From: Saccharina japonica
Taxonomy: Eukaryota > Sar > Phaeophyceae > Laminariales > Laminariaceae
Direction of reading: 5' to 3'
DNA length: 64,000 nt
Assembly (NCBI GenBank): GCA_008828725.1
Contig: MEHQ01002267.1
Span: 160,245-224,244, forward strand
Both the position numbers and the translations under genes were made by a program. This document shows positions 55,206 to 64,000 of this stretch, in pieces (positions within the stretch are counted from its first letter, which is position 1; each line of letters opens with the position of its first letter). The notes under the pieces are model-generated. The model had not been told where the DNA came from. It did not search any database and saw only the letters and a program-made list of their open reading frames with translations.

Positions 55206-57474
55206 GGAGAAGGAGGGGAGGGGGGTGTGGGGTTAGGCAATGGAAGAGGGGCGTCTGAGTCGGAGGAAGGGGTGGTGGGGGGAGAAAGGGTGGTACTGGT
55301 GGCCTCTGAGATGAAGCAGGGGGCGGGGGTGGGCTGCAGCTTGCAGTCGGTGACGGAGGTGAGATTGTTGAATTTTTGTTTTGGGGGGGGGGGGGCACTC
55401 ATTGTAAGGCGTGGCCGTAGTCGCATGACCACAAACCCTCGCATCCGCACATACAGTGCCGGGGCGGAGCACGTTGGGTTTTCACCAACCAGGCAGACGT
55501 TGCTTGTTGGGCGGGGGGTATATATGTATGCATATTCCGAGAAACTTCTAGTGAAAGGCCGCGAGGTGAAAGTAGTAGTACAGTAATACAGTGAAAGGCC
55601 GCGAAGTGAAATGGTTAGTGAAGGGGATGGTAATCATAATATTCAGCTGCTATTAAATATTAATAATATATTAGTACAGCCAGTAGCAGTACAGTGATAC
55701 AGACTGGTACTATTCAATAATAGTGTCTACACCGCATATACGTATCATACCATACTTACGTGCTGTTAGCTCTGAAACGAACGTTCCGATACACTTCTAG
55801 TGAAAGGCCGCGAGGTGAAAGTAGTACGAGTAGTACAATGATACAGTGAAAGGCCGCGAAGTGATAGCGAGATTCAAATTTCGCTAAGTCTACGCCACGG
55901 AAGCCACGCGGAGAGGATGAACAAGTGAGCAGTATACGGCGAAGAACGGTTTTAGTGAAATTTACAACGCTCATAATATTTACCGGCCTTAGACGTGAGA
56001 TCGAGGAATTACTCTAAACTTCCATCTCTCTTTGCACGCTTACTTAGATCGCGCGTGTCATACACGTACGTACGGGGTACATGACCTCGTGAAGGAAAAA
56101 CCGTAGATCACACGGGTGATGAGAAAATACACCCCCTCGATTGGACGAATTTCAAGGCTGTTTTTTTATCGGCAATGGGGAGGGGAAATTTCTCGTCGTG
56201 TTCTGAGAAACATCTGAGAAAATTCGGCCTAACCCTCTTGAGACTTGTTTTAGAGGGAAAACTTGTAGATACGAGAGTGACGATTCCGGCGGATTGGGGA
56301 ATGATTGATGCAAGTGCAAGTTGGTGTCCGAGTTTTTTTATTCGAGGCAAGGAATCGTACGGCACGGGCACACCATGATCCCATGTGCCCCTACTGCTCG
56401 GGTCGCTTACGTTGCTCGTAGACTATCGATCACACTATTAATAGAGTTGTTGTTTGTGGTCGCTATCCCGGGGGTTCTAAGATTGGTTGGTTGATGGGTT
56501 CATAGCAGGGTGTGTGTTATCTCGCGTCTCAACACTGTATTTTTTTAGTCGTTTGTCCAATCTCTAAATCCGAGTGTGTTTTGAAAGCAGGGGACGGTGC
56601 TGTCCTGTCCCCTGTCGTATGCATATCTGCAATGTTTGTTTAGTGTGCCGTCTCCTCCAAGACGGTTGATCGGTTTGTTTATTTATTTGAAGATAGTTGA
56701 TGTATCCGTCCACCCACCCACCGGAGTAGGAACGGTGCTCCATCTCGAAAGGGGTGCTTTGTCAATACTCAAATGACTAAGGCAAGCAACAAATGAGCAC
56801 GCCCCCCTCCCCCCCCTCTCGTTCTGTGCAGAAGGAAGCCACTGTCGGCAATATTGGCTCCTCCCCTGTTGTCACAGTGGACAAGGGAGTTAGACTAGAA
56901 GGAGGCGGGGGGGGCGGTGGGGGTGACGGCGACAGTGATGGTGATAGCGGGGGCGAAGGTGGTGTTGGTGGTGGTTTGATGAAAAGAAGCGTAGTGAAGG
57001 CACTTGCTACCGTTTTCGGGGTTTCTACTGGTGGAAGTGGTGGTGGTAGGTCTGGTTCTGCTGCTGGCTCTGCAGCCGGGTCTACCGTTGAGTCTGGTGG
57101 TGGTGGTTGTGGTGGTTCTCCAGCTGCTGGTTTTTATCATGCTTCTCCTGCTACTGCTGCTGCTACTGCCGCTGCTGCTTCTGCTACTGCTGCTGCTGCT
57201 GCTGCTTCCACTGCTGCTTCCGCTGCTGCTGGTGGTACTTCTTCTACTCCTACTCGTGCTGGTGGTACTGGCGATGGTACTGGTGGGGGTGGTGCTGCTG
57301 CTGCTGACCCCGAGGAGGAGGAGGGCTTCTCTCGACCATCCCTGGACTCTGCCTCCGGTTCAGCTGCGGTCAGCTCCGTCGTCGCACACCAGCGAACCAA
57401 CGCCAGCCCACCGGGATCAATCGTCGCCACAGGAGGTGTCCTTGGGAAAACTGGGCTCGCTGGTGCTGGCGGAG
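55206..57474 (+). CDS. Gly/Ala/Ser-rich protein, two exons, gene partial
   Basis: Exon A, from the gap edge to 55358, reads ...VVLVASEMKQGAGVGCSLQ then SVTE and ends at a GTGAGA donor in phase 0. Exon B, 56832-57474, follows a textbook pyrimidine tract and GTTCTGTGCAG. It begins KEATVGNIGSSPVVTVDKG in phase 0 and ends before GTGTGGGAGGGCGGG. The matching phases support one gene with an intron of about 1.5 kb. Exon B carries a poly-Gly stretch, a basic helix MKRSVVKALATVFG, long Ala and Gly/Ser runs from GCT/GGT triplets, and an acidic DPEEEEGFSRPS segment. It is probably intrinsically disordered. No domain, start codon or stop codon was identified. Triplet-driven low complexity makes function unguessable. 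Confidence 0.45.
55541..55875. repeat. Intronic duplicated GTGAAAGGCCGCGAGGTGA blocks
   Basis: The unit CTTCTAGTGAAAGGCCGCGAGGTGAAAGTAGTA...GATACAGTGAAAGGCCGCGAAGTGA occurs at 55541-55610 and 55793-55866. Each unit is itself two copies of the GTGAAAGGCCGCGA core. Confidence 0.75.
55876..56831. other. Intron of the Gly/Ala-rich gene, nothing else seen
   Basis: Unique-looking sequence with no recognised repeat or RNA gene. It ends in the C-rich acceptor tract of exon B. Confidence 0.4.
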
Positions 57475-58110
57475 GTGTGGGAGGGCGGGGGGGAGGGGGG
57501 GGGGCGTGGAGGGTGGGGGCATCAGGGTGCGAGCTGGGTGGGAGTGGAGGCGTTGGGGAACGGGGAAATGGGGGCGGGGTGAAGGCGATGCTTCCGCCTC
57601 GCTTTGGGGGGCTGACAGGTGGGGTGTTGTATGTGATGAGGCGTGTTGTTTGTTTGTGATGAGGCGTTTTCCGACTCCGATAGGGGTACACACGCATTAT
57701 GTGCCGGGACGCTTTTGGCAAAATAGTTATGGCAAGAGATGGGCACCGGATACAGAAAAACCCGTCAACCGCGGTTTATGGAAACCCGGCATGCGTTTGC
57801 CGATTTTCAAAATACAAAACCAGGTCTTATTCTGTGTCTGTTTGGTTTATTCTAGGACACCCACATCTGTACTAAAAACGAGCCTGCAGCAATGAACAAC
57901 GTGAACACAAACATGACAGCGTGAAAGTTGGGCAAACAAGGTAACGGAGAGAAACAGATACACGCCCTCGGGAGTACACAACAAGGTGCAAATCGAGGAA
58001 AAATCGAAAAATCGCAAGGACTATCATGGTGCCGTAGGCACCGTGCGGGACGAGACTGCAGTGTTTGGCCCGCCACAGGCGGAAACTTTTCGGGCGGAAA
58101 ATGTTTGGGC
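57475..58110. other. G-rich intron start, no further exon identified
   Basis: 57475-57560 is the G-rich 5' intron end. A downstream exon of the gene should exist but was not recognised. Confidence 0.35.
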
Positions 58111-58114
58111 TCCC

Positions 58115-59340
58115 GTTGTCAACGGGATGGGACCCCCCCCATCGTCAGTTTTTCTGCTTCTGTTGTGACGGGATGGGAACGGACCATTGCATTCTAGACG
58201 GGACGAGACGGAAATTGTCCACATGCTTTCCAGGTGGAATGGGCACGGGGCGGGAACTTGGGAGTTTTTTTATTGATGGGGACGGGATGGGAATCGAATA
58301 TGACACCGATCTTCAATGCGGGATGGGATGGGACTATCACGTTTTGTAGTGGAACGGGAAACAATGGAAAAATTGCAATTGTCGATGGGAAAGACAACGG
58401 GAAAGCCAATGGTAATATGTGGGACATGGTCAATGGGAGCACAACGGGAAACCCAATGGGGATATGTGGAACGTTGTCAACGGGACATACATGCTCAACG
58501 GGACGTACACTCCACCTCCCCCAAGCCTCGTTACGAGCTGGTAGTGTCTACCGCCGTGTACACCGGCACATGCAATTGATATCAGATGACGAAGCGCTCG
58601 CAATGAAAACTACAAGAATAAAATATACATTTCTTTTGAAGAAGATACATTGCGTGCAAACACGATATGGCTCAAACTTCACGCAATGCTTCCAAATCCC
58701 TGACGTCTGCTTGTTTCTCCCGACGCCTGCGCCCATCTTATTCACGGGAGTTTCACCGATCGCAAATGACCCGTTTGGCTATGCCGGAGGCTCAGCAGCC
58801 GAGCCGCCATGGGTTGACTCGTCGAGAGGAGCGTGTGTGTGGTACGCTCTCTCTCCAAAAGTTGAAACAAAACGACTTTTTGGAGAGCGACAGCGTACCA
58901 CAACAATTAAAAATCGAATCCAACATTCACATATATATACAACTTGCACTGAAACTGCACGTAAGTGGGAAGTGCAAATAGGAGATATGGGAAGTGCCAA
59001 TGGGAGGAAGATGGGAACTGACAATGGGAGCAGCATGTCCACAATGGTCATGGGAACGGGAGCACGTGCGGGGATAGTGGAACGGGAAGCAAGTTGGACG
59101 GGAGCAAGTATCCTGCCAACGGGATGGGAAGTAATGGGACGGGAGGAAGTATCCGACACATGGGGTGGGAAGCAAAATATGGGGACGGGACGACGGGAGA
59201 ATACTACTTCGGCCATATAGGGAGCAAATGGGGTAGGAAAAACATGATGGGATGCGACGGGAGATCGTGGGCGGGAAACATTTCACGATTGGATGGGACG
59301 GGAAGGTACCCGTCCCGTCCCCATCCCACATGGGTATTCC
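58115..59340. repeat. GGGA-rich degenerate minisatellite, split
   Basis: 58115-58510 and 58965-59340 consist of ACGGGA/ATGGGA/AATGGGA units. The two halves are separated by about 450 bp of ordinary sequence, as if an insertion split one array. The 328-codon plus frame is mostly repeat translation (Gly/Met/Thr-rich). Confidence 0.75.
58667..58981 (+). CDS. Small ORF in the insert, possible targeting-peptide-like N terminus
   Basis: A 104-codon ATG frame begins MAQTSRNASKSLTSACFSRR and is rich in Ser and Arg with few acidic residues over the first 40 positions, as in organelle transit peptides. It then reads LTRREERVCGTLSLQKLKQN and runs into the repeat. A strong hairpin (58839-58901, around GTGGTACGCT) overlaps its second half, which argues against a normal gene. 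Unknown and doubtful. Confidence 0.22.
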   Translation: MAQTSRNASKSLTSACFSRRLRPSYSREFHRSQMTRLAMPEAQQPSRHGLTRREERVCGTLSLQKLKQNDFLESDSVPQQLKIESNIHIYIQLALKLHVSGKCK

Positions 59341-59359
59341 GGTCCCGTTGACTCCCATG

Positions 59360-60245
59360 ATAGTCCTTGAAAAATCGACCCCGTGGTTTTCAATGTTGTG
59401 GAGGCTTTAAGACAGTACCTGCCAAACAATAACCGTTTAAACCGGTTTTGAGAGTACTGCCTCCTACGTCGTATCCGTTTTTCGGTTTTTCGAAAATGCT
59501 ATCCGGCGTCCTTCTCCAATGGTGACGCGTTCTACGATAGAGGTATTATATGATATGTATGATGTCACTTTTTTGGCGCATTTTTGGCGAAACTATTTGG
59601 GATGTCAAGACACACAAACCACCCAATAAGACATGCTTTATCACTGGAATATGGTGCGTGTTTTACAATATTATCTGTAAAGAGCGTTGAGTTCGCACGG
59701 GGGGGCGATCGTTTTTTCAGCGCTCATTTTCTGGACAATCGTACTGTAAGGGTGCTAAAGTCGAAAGAGTATCATAGGTGTTTTCGTAAGGGCTCTCGAC
59801 CAGATATTTTCCCCGAGAGCCACGTTGTTCGGTGTTGGCAATCTTTCCGGTACTCAATAAATGCCCAAGCTCTCGACGATAATTTCTCGGGTTATATAAC
59901 TTGTATCCCCTTTTAAGGCCCCTTTTAAGGGATAGAAGGGATAGCGACCGGAACAATTGTAACTCTTGTGTTTTCAACCGCCTATTAATAGCAGTACGGG
60001 TAGCATCATGAACCATGATGCACACCCGGGTACGACTCCTTGCACTGTAACTCGGGCACCAGTTGGTATAAATCACCCTCCAATCACAGAGTAAGTACGT
60101 AGTGGCCGTCGCTGTGAGTTTCCCCTCTCAATTTCGAGTGGGTTAGGTTAAGCTTTTATTCATTCCATCTCAAAATCAGCTTTGGGGCCACGTGTACAGT
60201 ATCCTTATTGTAGAGTACGCTTCGGTAGTCGTGATGTCCAAACTA
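59360..60245. other. No gene supported
   Basis: 59584-59916 is an open plus frame of 110 codons without recognisable features. The minus frame over 59717-60076 is equally unconvincing. Confidence 0.35.
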
Positions 60246-60515
60246 CTCTTCACGACTATGCCGGTTTCGGTATGCCCCGCGTGGCACCGGCTCTACCGCA
60301 CGCCACCCGACCCCGATCGACACCGCGCCCCGGCCGCCCCACGCGTCAGCCCTCGGTGGCCTCGCCGAAAGAACGAGCCCCGATGCCGAACTCGGCGAGC
60401 GGTGGGCGGGGGAAGGCGCCCTGCCGGGAACGGCTCGCTCCGTCCCCTGGAACGGGGCGGATCTGCGGAAAGGGAGGGGTTCACAGCGTATTTGGAGGGC
60501 TTTCCTGCCCGGGGT
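60246..60515 (+). repeat. GC-rich interspersed block (R10), second copy
   Basis: Inverted relative to 38153-38378, with shared text GACTATGCCGGTTTCGGTATG, GGCACCGGCTCTACCGCACG and AACTCGGCGAGCGGTGGG. No shared coding frame. Confidence 0.6.
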
Positions 60516-60524
60516 CGCTTGTAC

Positions 60525-61725
60525 ACTAAAAACAAGTCCACATATCCACGCTAATTTCAAGGTAAAAAATCCCCACATCAATTTCAAGATATTTTTTTCC
60601 ACACTAGAATCAAGTTTTGTTTTTGGGCTTTAGCCAAAATCAGGTACACCTGGTCACTTTGGTGCCAAAAACAGGTACTACACTAAAACCAAGTACAACT
60701 CACACGCTAGGACACCCGCCAGCCTCACATCGTATCTGATTTTGGCATGAAATTGTCAGGTACACCTGGATTTGTCTACTTTGGTTAGCTTTCAACTGAT
60801 TTTGGTGAATTTTGATCCAATCAGAGGCCATACGTACACTGTATCCTATACGCCCGACACGAAGACATCACCACACTAGGTACACACGACCCGCCACAAC
60901 GACTACAGAACGTATCATACGCGCGCATACAGCACAATGGACCTGTTGTAATATACCTGGTATTCTGGCATTACGTACTGCTGCTTGCTGACACGGTACG
61001 GAAAGCGAGCAGTTCAGTCTCAAATTAACTCGATGTTTTATCCGTATGCTATCAATGTGGCTACGACTATTTACATACCTGGTACGACAATATTACGGAA
61101 ATACACGTCGTAGGAGTGTGTGATCACGAAAACAATGAAAGCATACGACAGATATTAATACCCGTGGTGAAACTAACATACATTTATCAAGAGTTTGGAG
61201 GACACACACATTCGCTATCATTCTGCTGGTCAGGCGCAAATTCAAAAGTGTGTTTTATTATTTCTCACAGGTAAAAGGTCCCTGAAAAACACCGTTCGTG
61301 GCGTGCGTTTTTTACTTGGTTTTAGTATATACCTGATTTTGGCTCAAATGGATCAGGTATACCTGATTTTGGCATTTGCCCTTTGTTTTTCAAAGAGTCC
61401 ACAAAAAGTTAAAAAATAAAATGGATCTCCAGAGCTTCGGTCAGAATCGAAAACGACCCAAACTTGGCGAGATAGCCGTTCTCACACTAAATTCAAGATA
61501 AAAGCCCCTAAAAACAAAAATCGGGAAAAAATGGTGGCCCTGTTTTCGTGCCTGTGGATGGTGGCCCCGCCTTGTTTTCCTTTTTTTTTTGTCCGATACA
61601 AGGACTCCGCATGGGTGCCGGCATTGCGCTACAAGGGCTCCGCATCGATGCCCGCGTTTGTTTTTTGTCCGCTATACCGGCCCCGCTATACCGGCCCCGC
61701 TCTGGCATAGTCCGGCGTACCCCTA
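60525..61725 (-). repeat. R2 copy split by a TIR element
   Basis: R2 text (AATTTCAAG..., TTTTGTTTTTCAAAGAGTCC, CCAGAGCTTCGGTCAGAATCG, GGCTCCGCATCGATGCC, TATACCGGCCCCGCTCTGGC) is present on both sides of the element at 60625-61381 and reads continuously when that element and one target duplication are set aside. Confidence 0.6.
60625..61381. mobile_element. TIR element with 9-bp target duplication in R2
   Basis: A 757-bp element starting GGGCTTTAGCCAAAATCAGG and ending as the near-complement of GGGCAAATGCCAAAATCAGG. It is flanked by a perfect 9-bp repeat TTTGTTTTT (60616-60624 and 61382-61390). The target is the TTTTGTTTTTCAAAG stretch of R2, continuous in other R2 copies. Ends are related to the 42271-43141 element. 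No transposase. Confidence 0.75.
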
Positions 61726-62140
61726 CCAATAGTAAACCCCCGCTTCGGAGGCAAGCCTTGACACTCCGTGACCTTTCAGACATCCTCAGGGCTTTGATGC
61801 CGAAACGACAATTACGTCCTCCTGATCGATCCGCGGTGTGACCCTTTCCTCCCCTTCGTTTTTTCCCTCGAAGAAAAAACGTGTGCTTTTGCAGCATCCG
61901 CCGCCACCGATCCCTCGCCTCACAGCACGAGATGGTAACAAACCGACAATGCTGTGTGCGGCATTGCTCTGAAAGAGGTGGTCGCCAAGGTTGAGAGACG
62001 CTGATGCCGTGTGGCTGAATCTCTCGCTCAAAATGCGAGAGCCCGACCTATTTTTGATACGACTTTTTCAATACGACAAAAAGCACAGCAGTATAAAACG
62101 AGCATAACAGACCTACAAAACAAACTTTTATTTAAAGTAG
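61726..62140. other. No gene seen
   Basis: No recognised repeat, exon or RNA gene. Frames present are short and uninformative. Confidence 0.35.
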
Positions 62141-62347
62141 GCGCAGCCCCTATATAAGGTATCCCCCCCCGAAGTGCGCCTAATAGACGGTTCTTGCTGG
62201 TATGCAGCTCACCGCCTTTCAGACAAATACCTCGCCTACTACGGTTACAAGTACGATGCTTCGCGCTTGGTGTATCGCAGTGCCTCGCCTGGTCGGAAGC
62301 CCAACGTTGTAAATTTTCAATTAATTGAAGGGAAAAAAGCAAAATAA
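62141..62347 (+). CDS. Exon-like open stretch, unknown
   Basis: After an acceptor-like TTTAAAGTAG, the plus strand reads AQPLYKVSPPEVRLIDGSC then WYAAHRLSDKYLAYYGYKYD and SRLVYRSASPGRKPNV, reaching a TAA at about 62347 (a GTAAAT donor lies just after PNV). The composition is strikingly protein-like, with many aromatic residues and no low complexity, but there is no ATG and no family recognised. Confidence 0.3.
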   Translation, partial: AQPLYKVSPPEVRLIDGSCWYAAHRLSDKYLAYYGYKYDASRLVYRSASPGRKPNVVNFQLIEGKKAK

Positions 62348-62593
62348 AGTAACCTGTGATGAGAGATCGTAATTTTTTCCATAAAAACCTCATTTATTTG
62401 CAAGCTTGGTGTAATACTAATCGCACTACAGTTAGGGCCTGGAATCACTTTTTTTTAGACGTAAAATTCGCCATTTTTCTGTCCGGGGATCTTCAAACTG
62501 GAAAAAAGAAACTTTCACGATCAGCCAATCAGCAATGAGGGAAAAACTCACATTTTACAATAAAAGTCTATTCATAGTTCGTGGATGCACATT

Positions 62594-63187
62594 TCATTTT
62601 TTTCCGACGGCGAGCAGCGAGCAGCCGGACATTCCTCGTTGACTCGTTCGAGCAAAAAATGTTTTAGCCTGCTGCGTTACAACACACGGACGCTTGAGCG
62701 TGAGCTGGCCGCACTTGACTGCTGTAGGAACATTGAGCTCGATGACGGACAGCAGGCCAGTGCATCCCCTGGGGACGGGCATGCATCCAGCCGAGGCTTC
62801 GGAAGACTCCTGCTTGCGCGCGACTTCTTGCTGGTCGCATAGCTCAGCCCGGGTGGTGGCCAGCACCGCGTATGACTCACGACGGAGGTCTAGTTGCAGC
62901 TTTATGTTGGACTCGTGCTCGTGAATATGAGCAGCTGCGCTTGAGAGCTGTGCCTTCGTCTCAGAGGCCTCCGCGCGACTTTTGTTCCGTTCCTTCACCG
63001 CCCGATCGCCGATGGACTCGGCCGCGGCGAGGCCACCGCGTTCGATGGCAGTCGCCTGGCGTGCGACCACCGAAGCTTCGCGCATCGCTTGTCCTGTGCG
63101 TTCTAGATAGCTTTCCATCTTTTCCCGACCGACTTTTCTCTTTTTTCCTTTAGTCGTACTTCCTTCGTGTTTTTTTTTGTTTCCCAT
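62594..63187 (-). CDS. Coiled-coil protein, unknown function
   Basis: An ATG-initiated frame of 197 codons. It starts MGNKKKHEGSTTKGKKRKVG, a lysine-rich N terminus with a possible bipartite nuclear signal. Residues about 25-125 are charged, Ala/Arg/Glu-rich and predicted helical (ARQATAIERGGLAAAESIGD, then RNKSRAEASETKAQL and RRESYAVLATTRAELCDQQ), typical of a coiled coil. The last 70 residues are less regular and might include unspliced intron. Start choice: the first ATG; the frame is open only four codons further upstream, to a TTG. No domain was recognised. Unlike most frames here it contains no tandem repeat, which supports it as a real gene. Confidence 0.5.
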   Translation of the reverse strand: MGNKKKHEGSTTKGKKRKVGREKMESYLERTGQAMREASVVARQATAIERGGLAAAESIGDRAVKERNKSRAEASETKAQLSSAAAHIHEHESNIKLQLDLRRESYAVLATTRAELCDQQEVARKQESSEASAGCMPVPRGCTGLLSVIELNVPTAVKCGQLTLKRPCVVTQQAKTFFARTSQRGMSGCSLLAVGKK

Positions 63188-64000
63188 CACAAAAGCCAAT
63201 TGCTTGCTGAGCGAAAGGTGGCCAAGAGGCTATTTTGGGATCGAAATTTCTCGACGGCTGCTGAATGAAATCAGCCGCGAGTTGCGCTGTTGTGCGCACC
63301 ATATCCCAACGCAGTGGAACGACGTTATATATTCTACATCAACGTGAGACAAGTCTTTCCCTCGCTCAAATAACAAGAAAGATGCCAAAACACATGTTAT
63401 TCCGCCTTAAAAATCGCCATATATGAAACGTATAGGAAAATGAATGTCCATCCTCCGCGTCTACTTCAGTCAAAGGTGTGTGTCAATAATCACGTATGGG
63501 TTCTGGTAGCACCCCATGAAATGACTCTTTCCGATATATAAACTTGGTAATCCACCAGTTTATCGTAAGTGATAAACACACCCAAATGTAATTAGAACTT
63601 TCTTGCTTCTCCTCTTTTTTCTCTATGACTTTAACTGTAGATTTGAGAGCGCCTGTACTGTGTTAGTGATTTCGTGTATAAAAGTGGTTGATATCTTCGG
63701 ATATGCTAAGCCAAACGTTTTTGGTCCAAAACACAAGAGAGCGCCTTGATTAGTAATCACTAACAGATTTATGTAAAAGGCACGATGAGGCAAAACATAT
63801 TTTTGAGTTGATTCTCCCAATAGCCTCGTATCCCCCATCGTCCTTCCTTCGCCGACCCGTCTCCGATTCAGGCGTACGGAGACTCTCCGTCCTCTCTGTC
63901 TCAGAGAACACCGTCGTCTCCGGGCGCGCTTGACGGGCACGACATTCGAGCTTGTTCGACGAGTCACCGACACGGGGACTAGTTTCGTATCTGTGATTAA
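63188..64000. other. Upstream region of the coiled-coil gene; no firm gene
   Basis: A minus frame at 63973-63623 includes an ATG-initiated 71-codon part (MGDTRLLGESTQKYVLPHRA...) with no recognised family. No promoter element was assigned with confidence. Confidence 0.3.

Noticed and set aside
54538..55450. Long frames spanning the N gap
   Set aside because: Open only because N codons cannot be stops.
58234..59220. 328-codon plus-strand frame
   Set aside because: Mostly GGGA-type minisatellite translation interrupted by an unrelated insert.

Overview
This window is eukaryotic, repeat-dominated nuclear DNA. The evidence is GT-AG exon edges with long pyrimidine tracts, a spliceosomal-protein exon, tRNA-derived SINE-like units, a long satellite array, many triplet microsatellites, and no compact operon-like gene layout. 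The style (CAG/CTG-rich DNA, C-rich 3' and G-rich 5' intron ends, Ala/Ser/Thr/Pro-rich surface-type proteins) suggests an alga, perhaps a brown alga or other stramenopile. That assignment is inference and needs a database search. Four sequence gaps are present: single N's at 30510, 32874 and 53245, and a run of N at 54735-55205.

Layout. 1-20.6 kb: nested mobile elements and tandem repeats. An interspersed family called R1 here (about 1.2 kb, 3' end a GC-rich hairpin followed by CTTG or CTAG) and a second family R2 fill much of it. Two long-armed foldback elements sit at 2101-3533 and 10082-13088; the first has a perfect 9-bp target duplication. 21.8-22.0 kb: one convincing exon of the U4/U6.U5 snRNP 27 kDa protein (SNRNP27). 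22.0-29.3 kb: a 163-bp satellite, 44.4 copies that look identical, beginning 63 bp after that exon. 29.3-44.2 kb: SINE-like, palindromic and terminal-inverted-repeat (TIR) elements, including one at 42271-43141 with a perfect 9-bp target duplication. 45.3-48.3 kb: the best-supported gene, a Gln/Ser/Thr/Pro-rich single-pass membrane protein with a tandemly duplicated exon. 48.6-54.7 kb: an R1 copy, a hairpin element, GGGTC arrays and a degenerate 110-bp repeat. 54.7-57.5 kb: a second gene fragment (Gly/Ala-rich) spanning the large gap. 58-64 kb: purine-rich minisatellite, an R2 copy split by a third element with a 9-bp target duplication, and a coiled-coil protein gene on the minus strand.

There is no sign that the few genes act together. 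The coherent theme is genome structure: at least three non-autonomous, Mutator-like elements with 9-bp target duplications, nested insertions that give a relative history, a nucleosome-sized homogeneous satellite, and a strongly over-represented 9-mer, TACCTGGTA, also carried by every satellite unit. Most long open frames here are repeat translation and were not called as genes.
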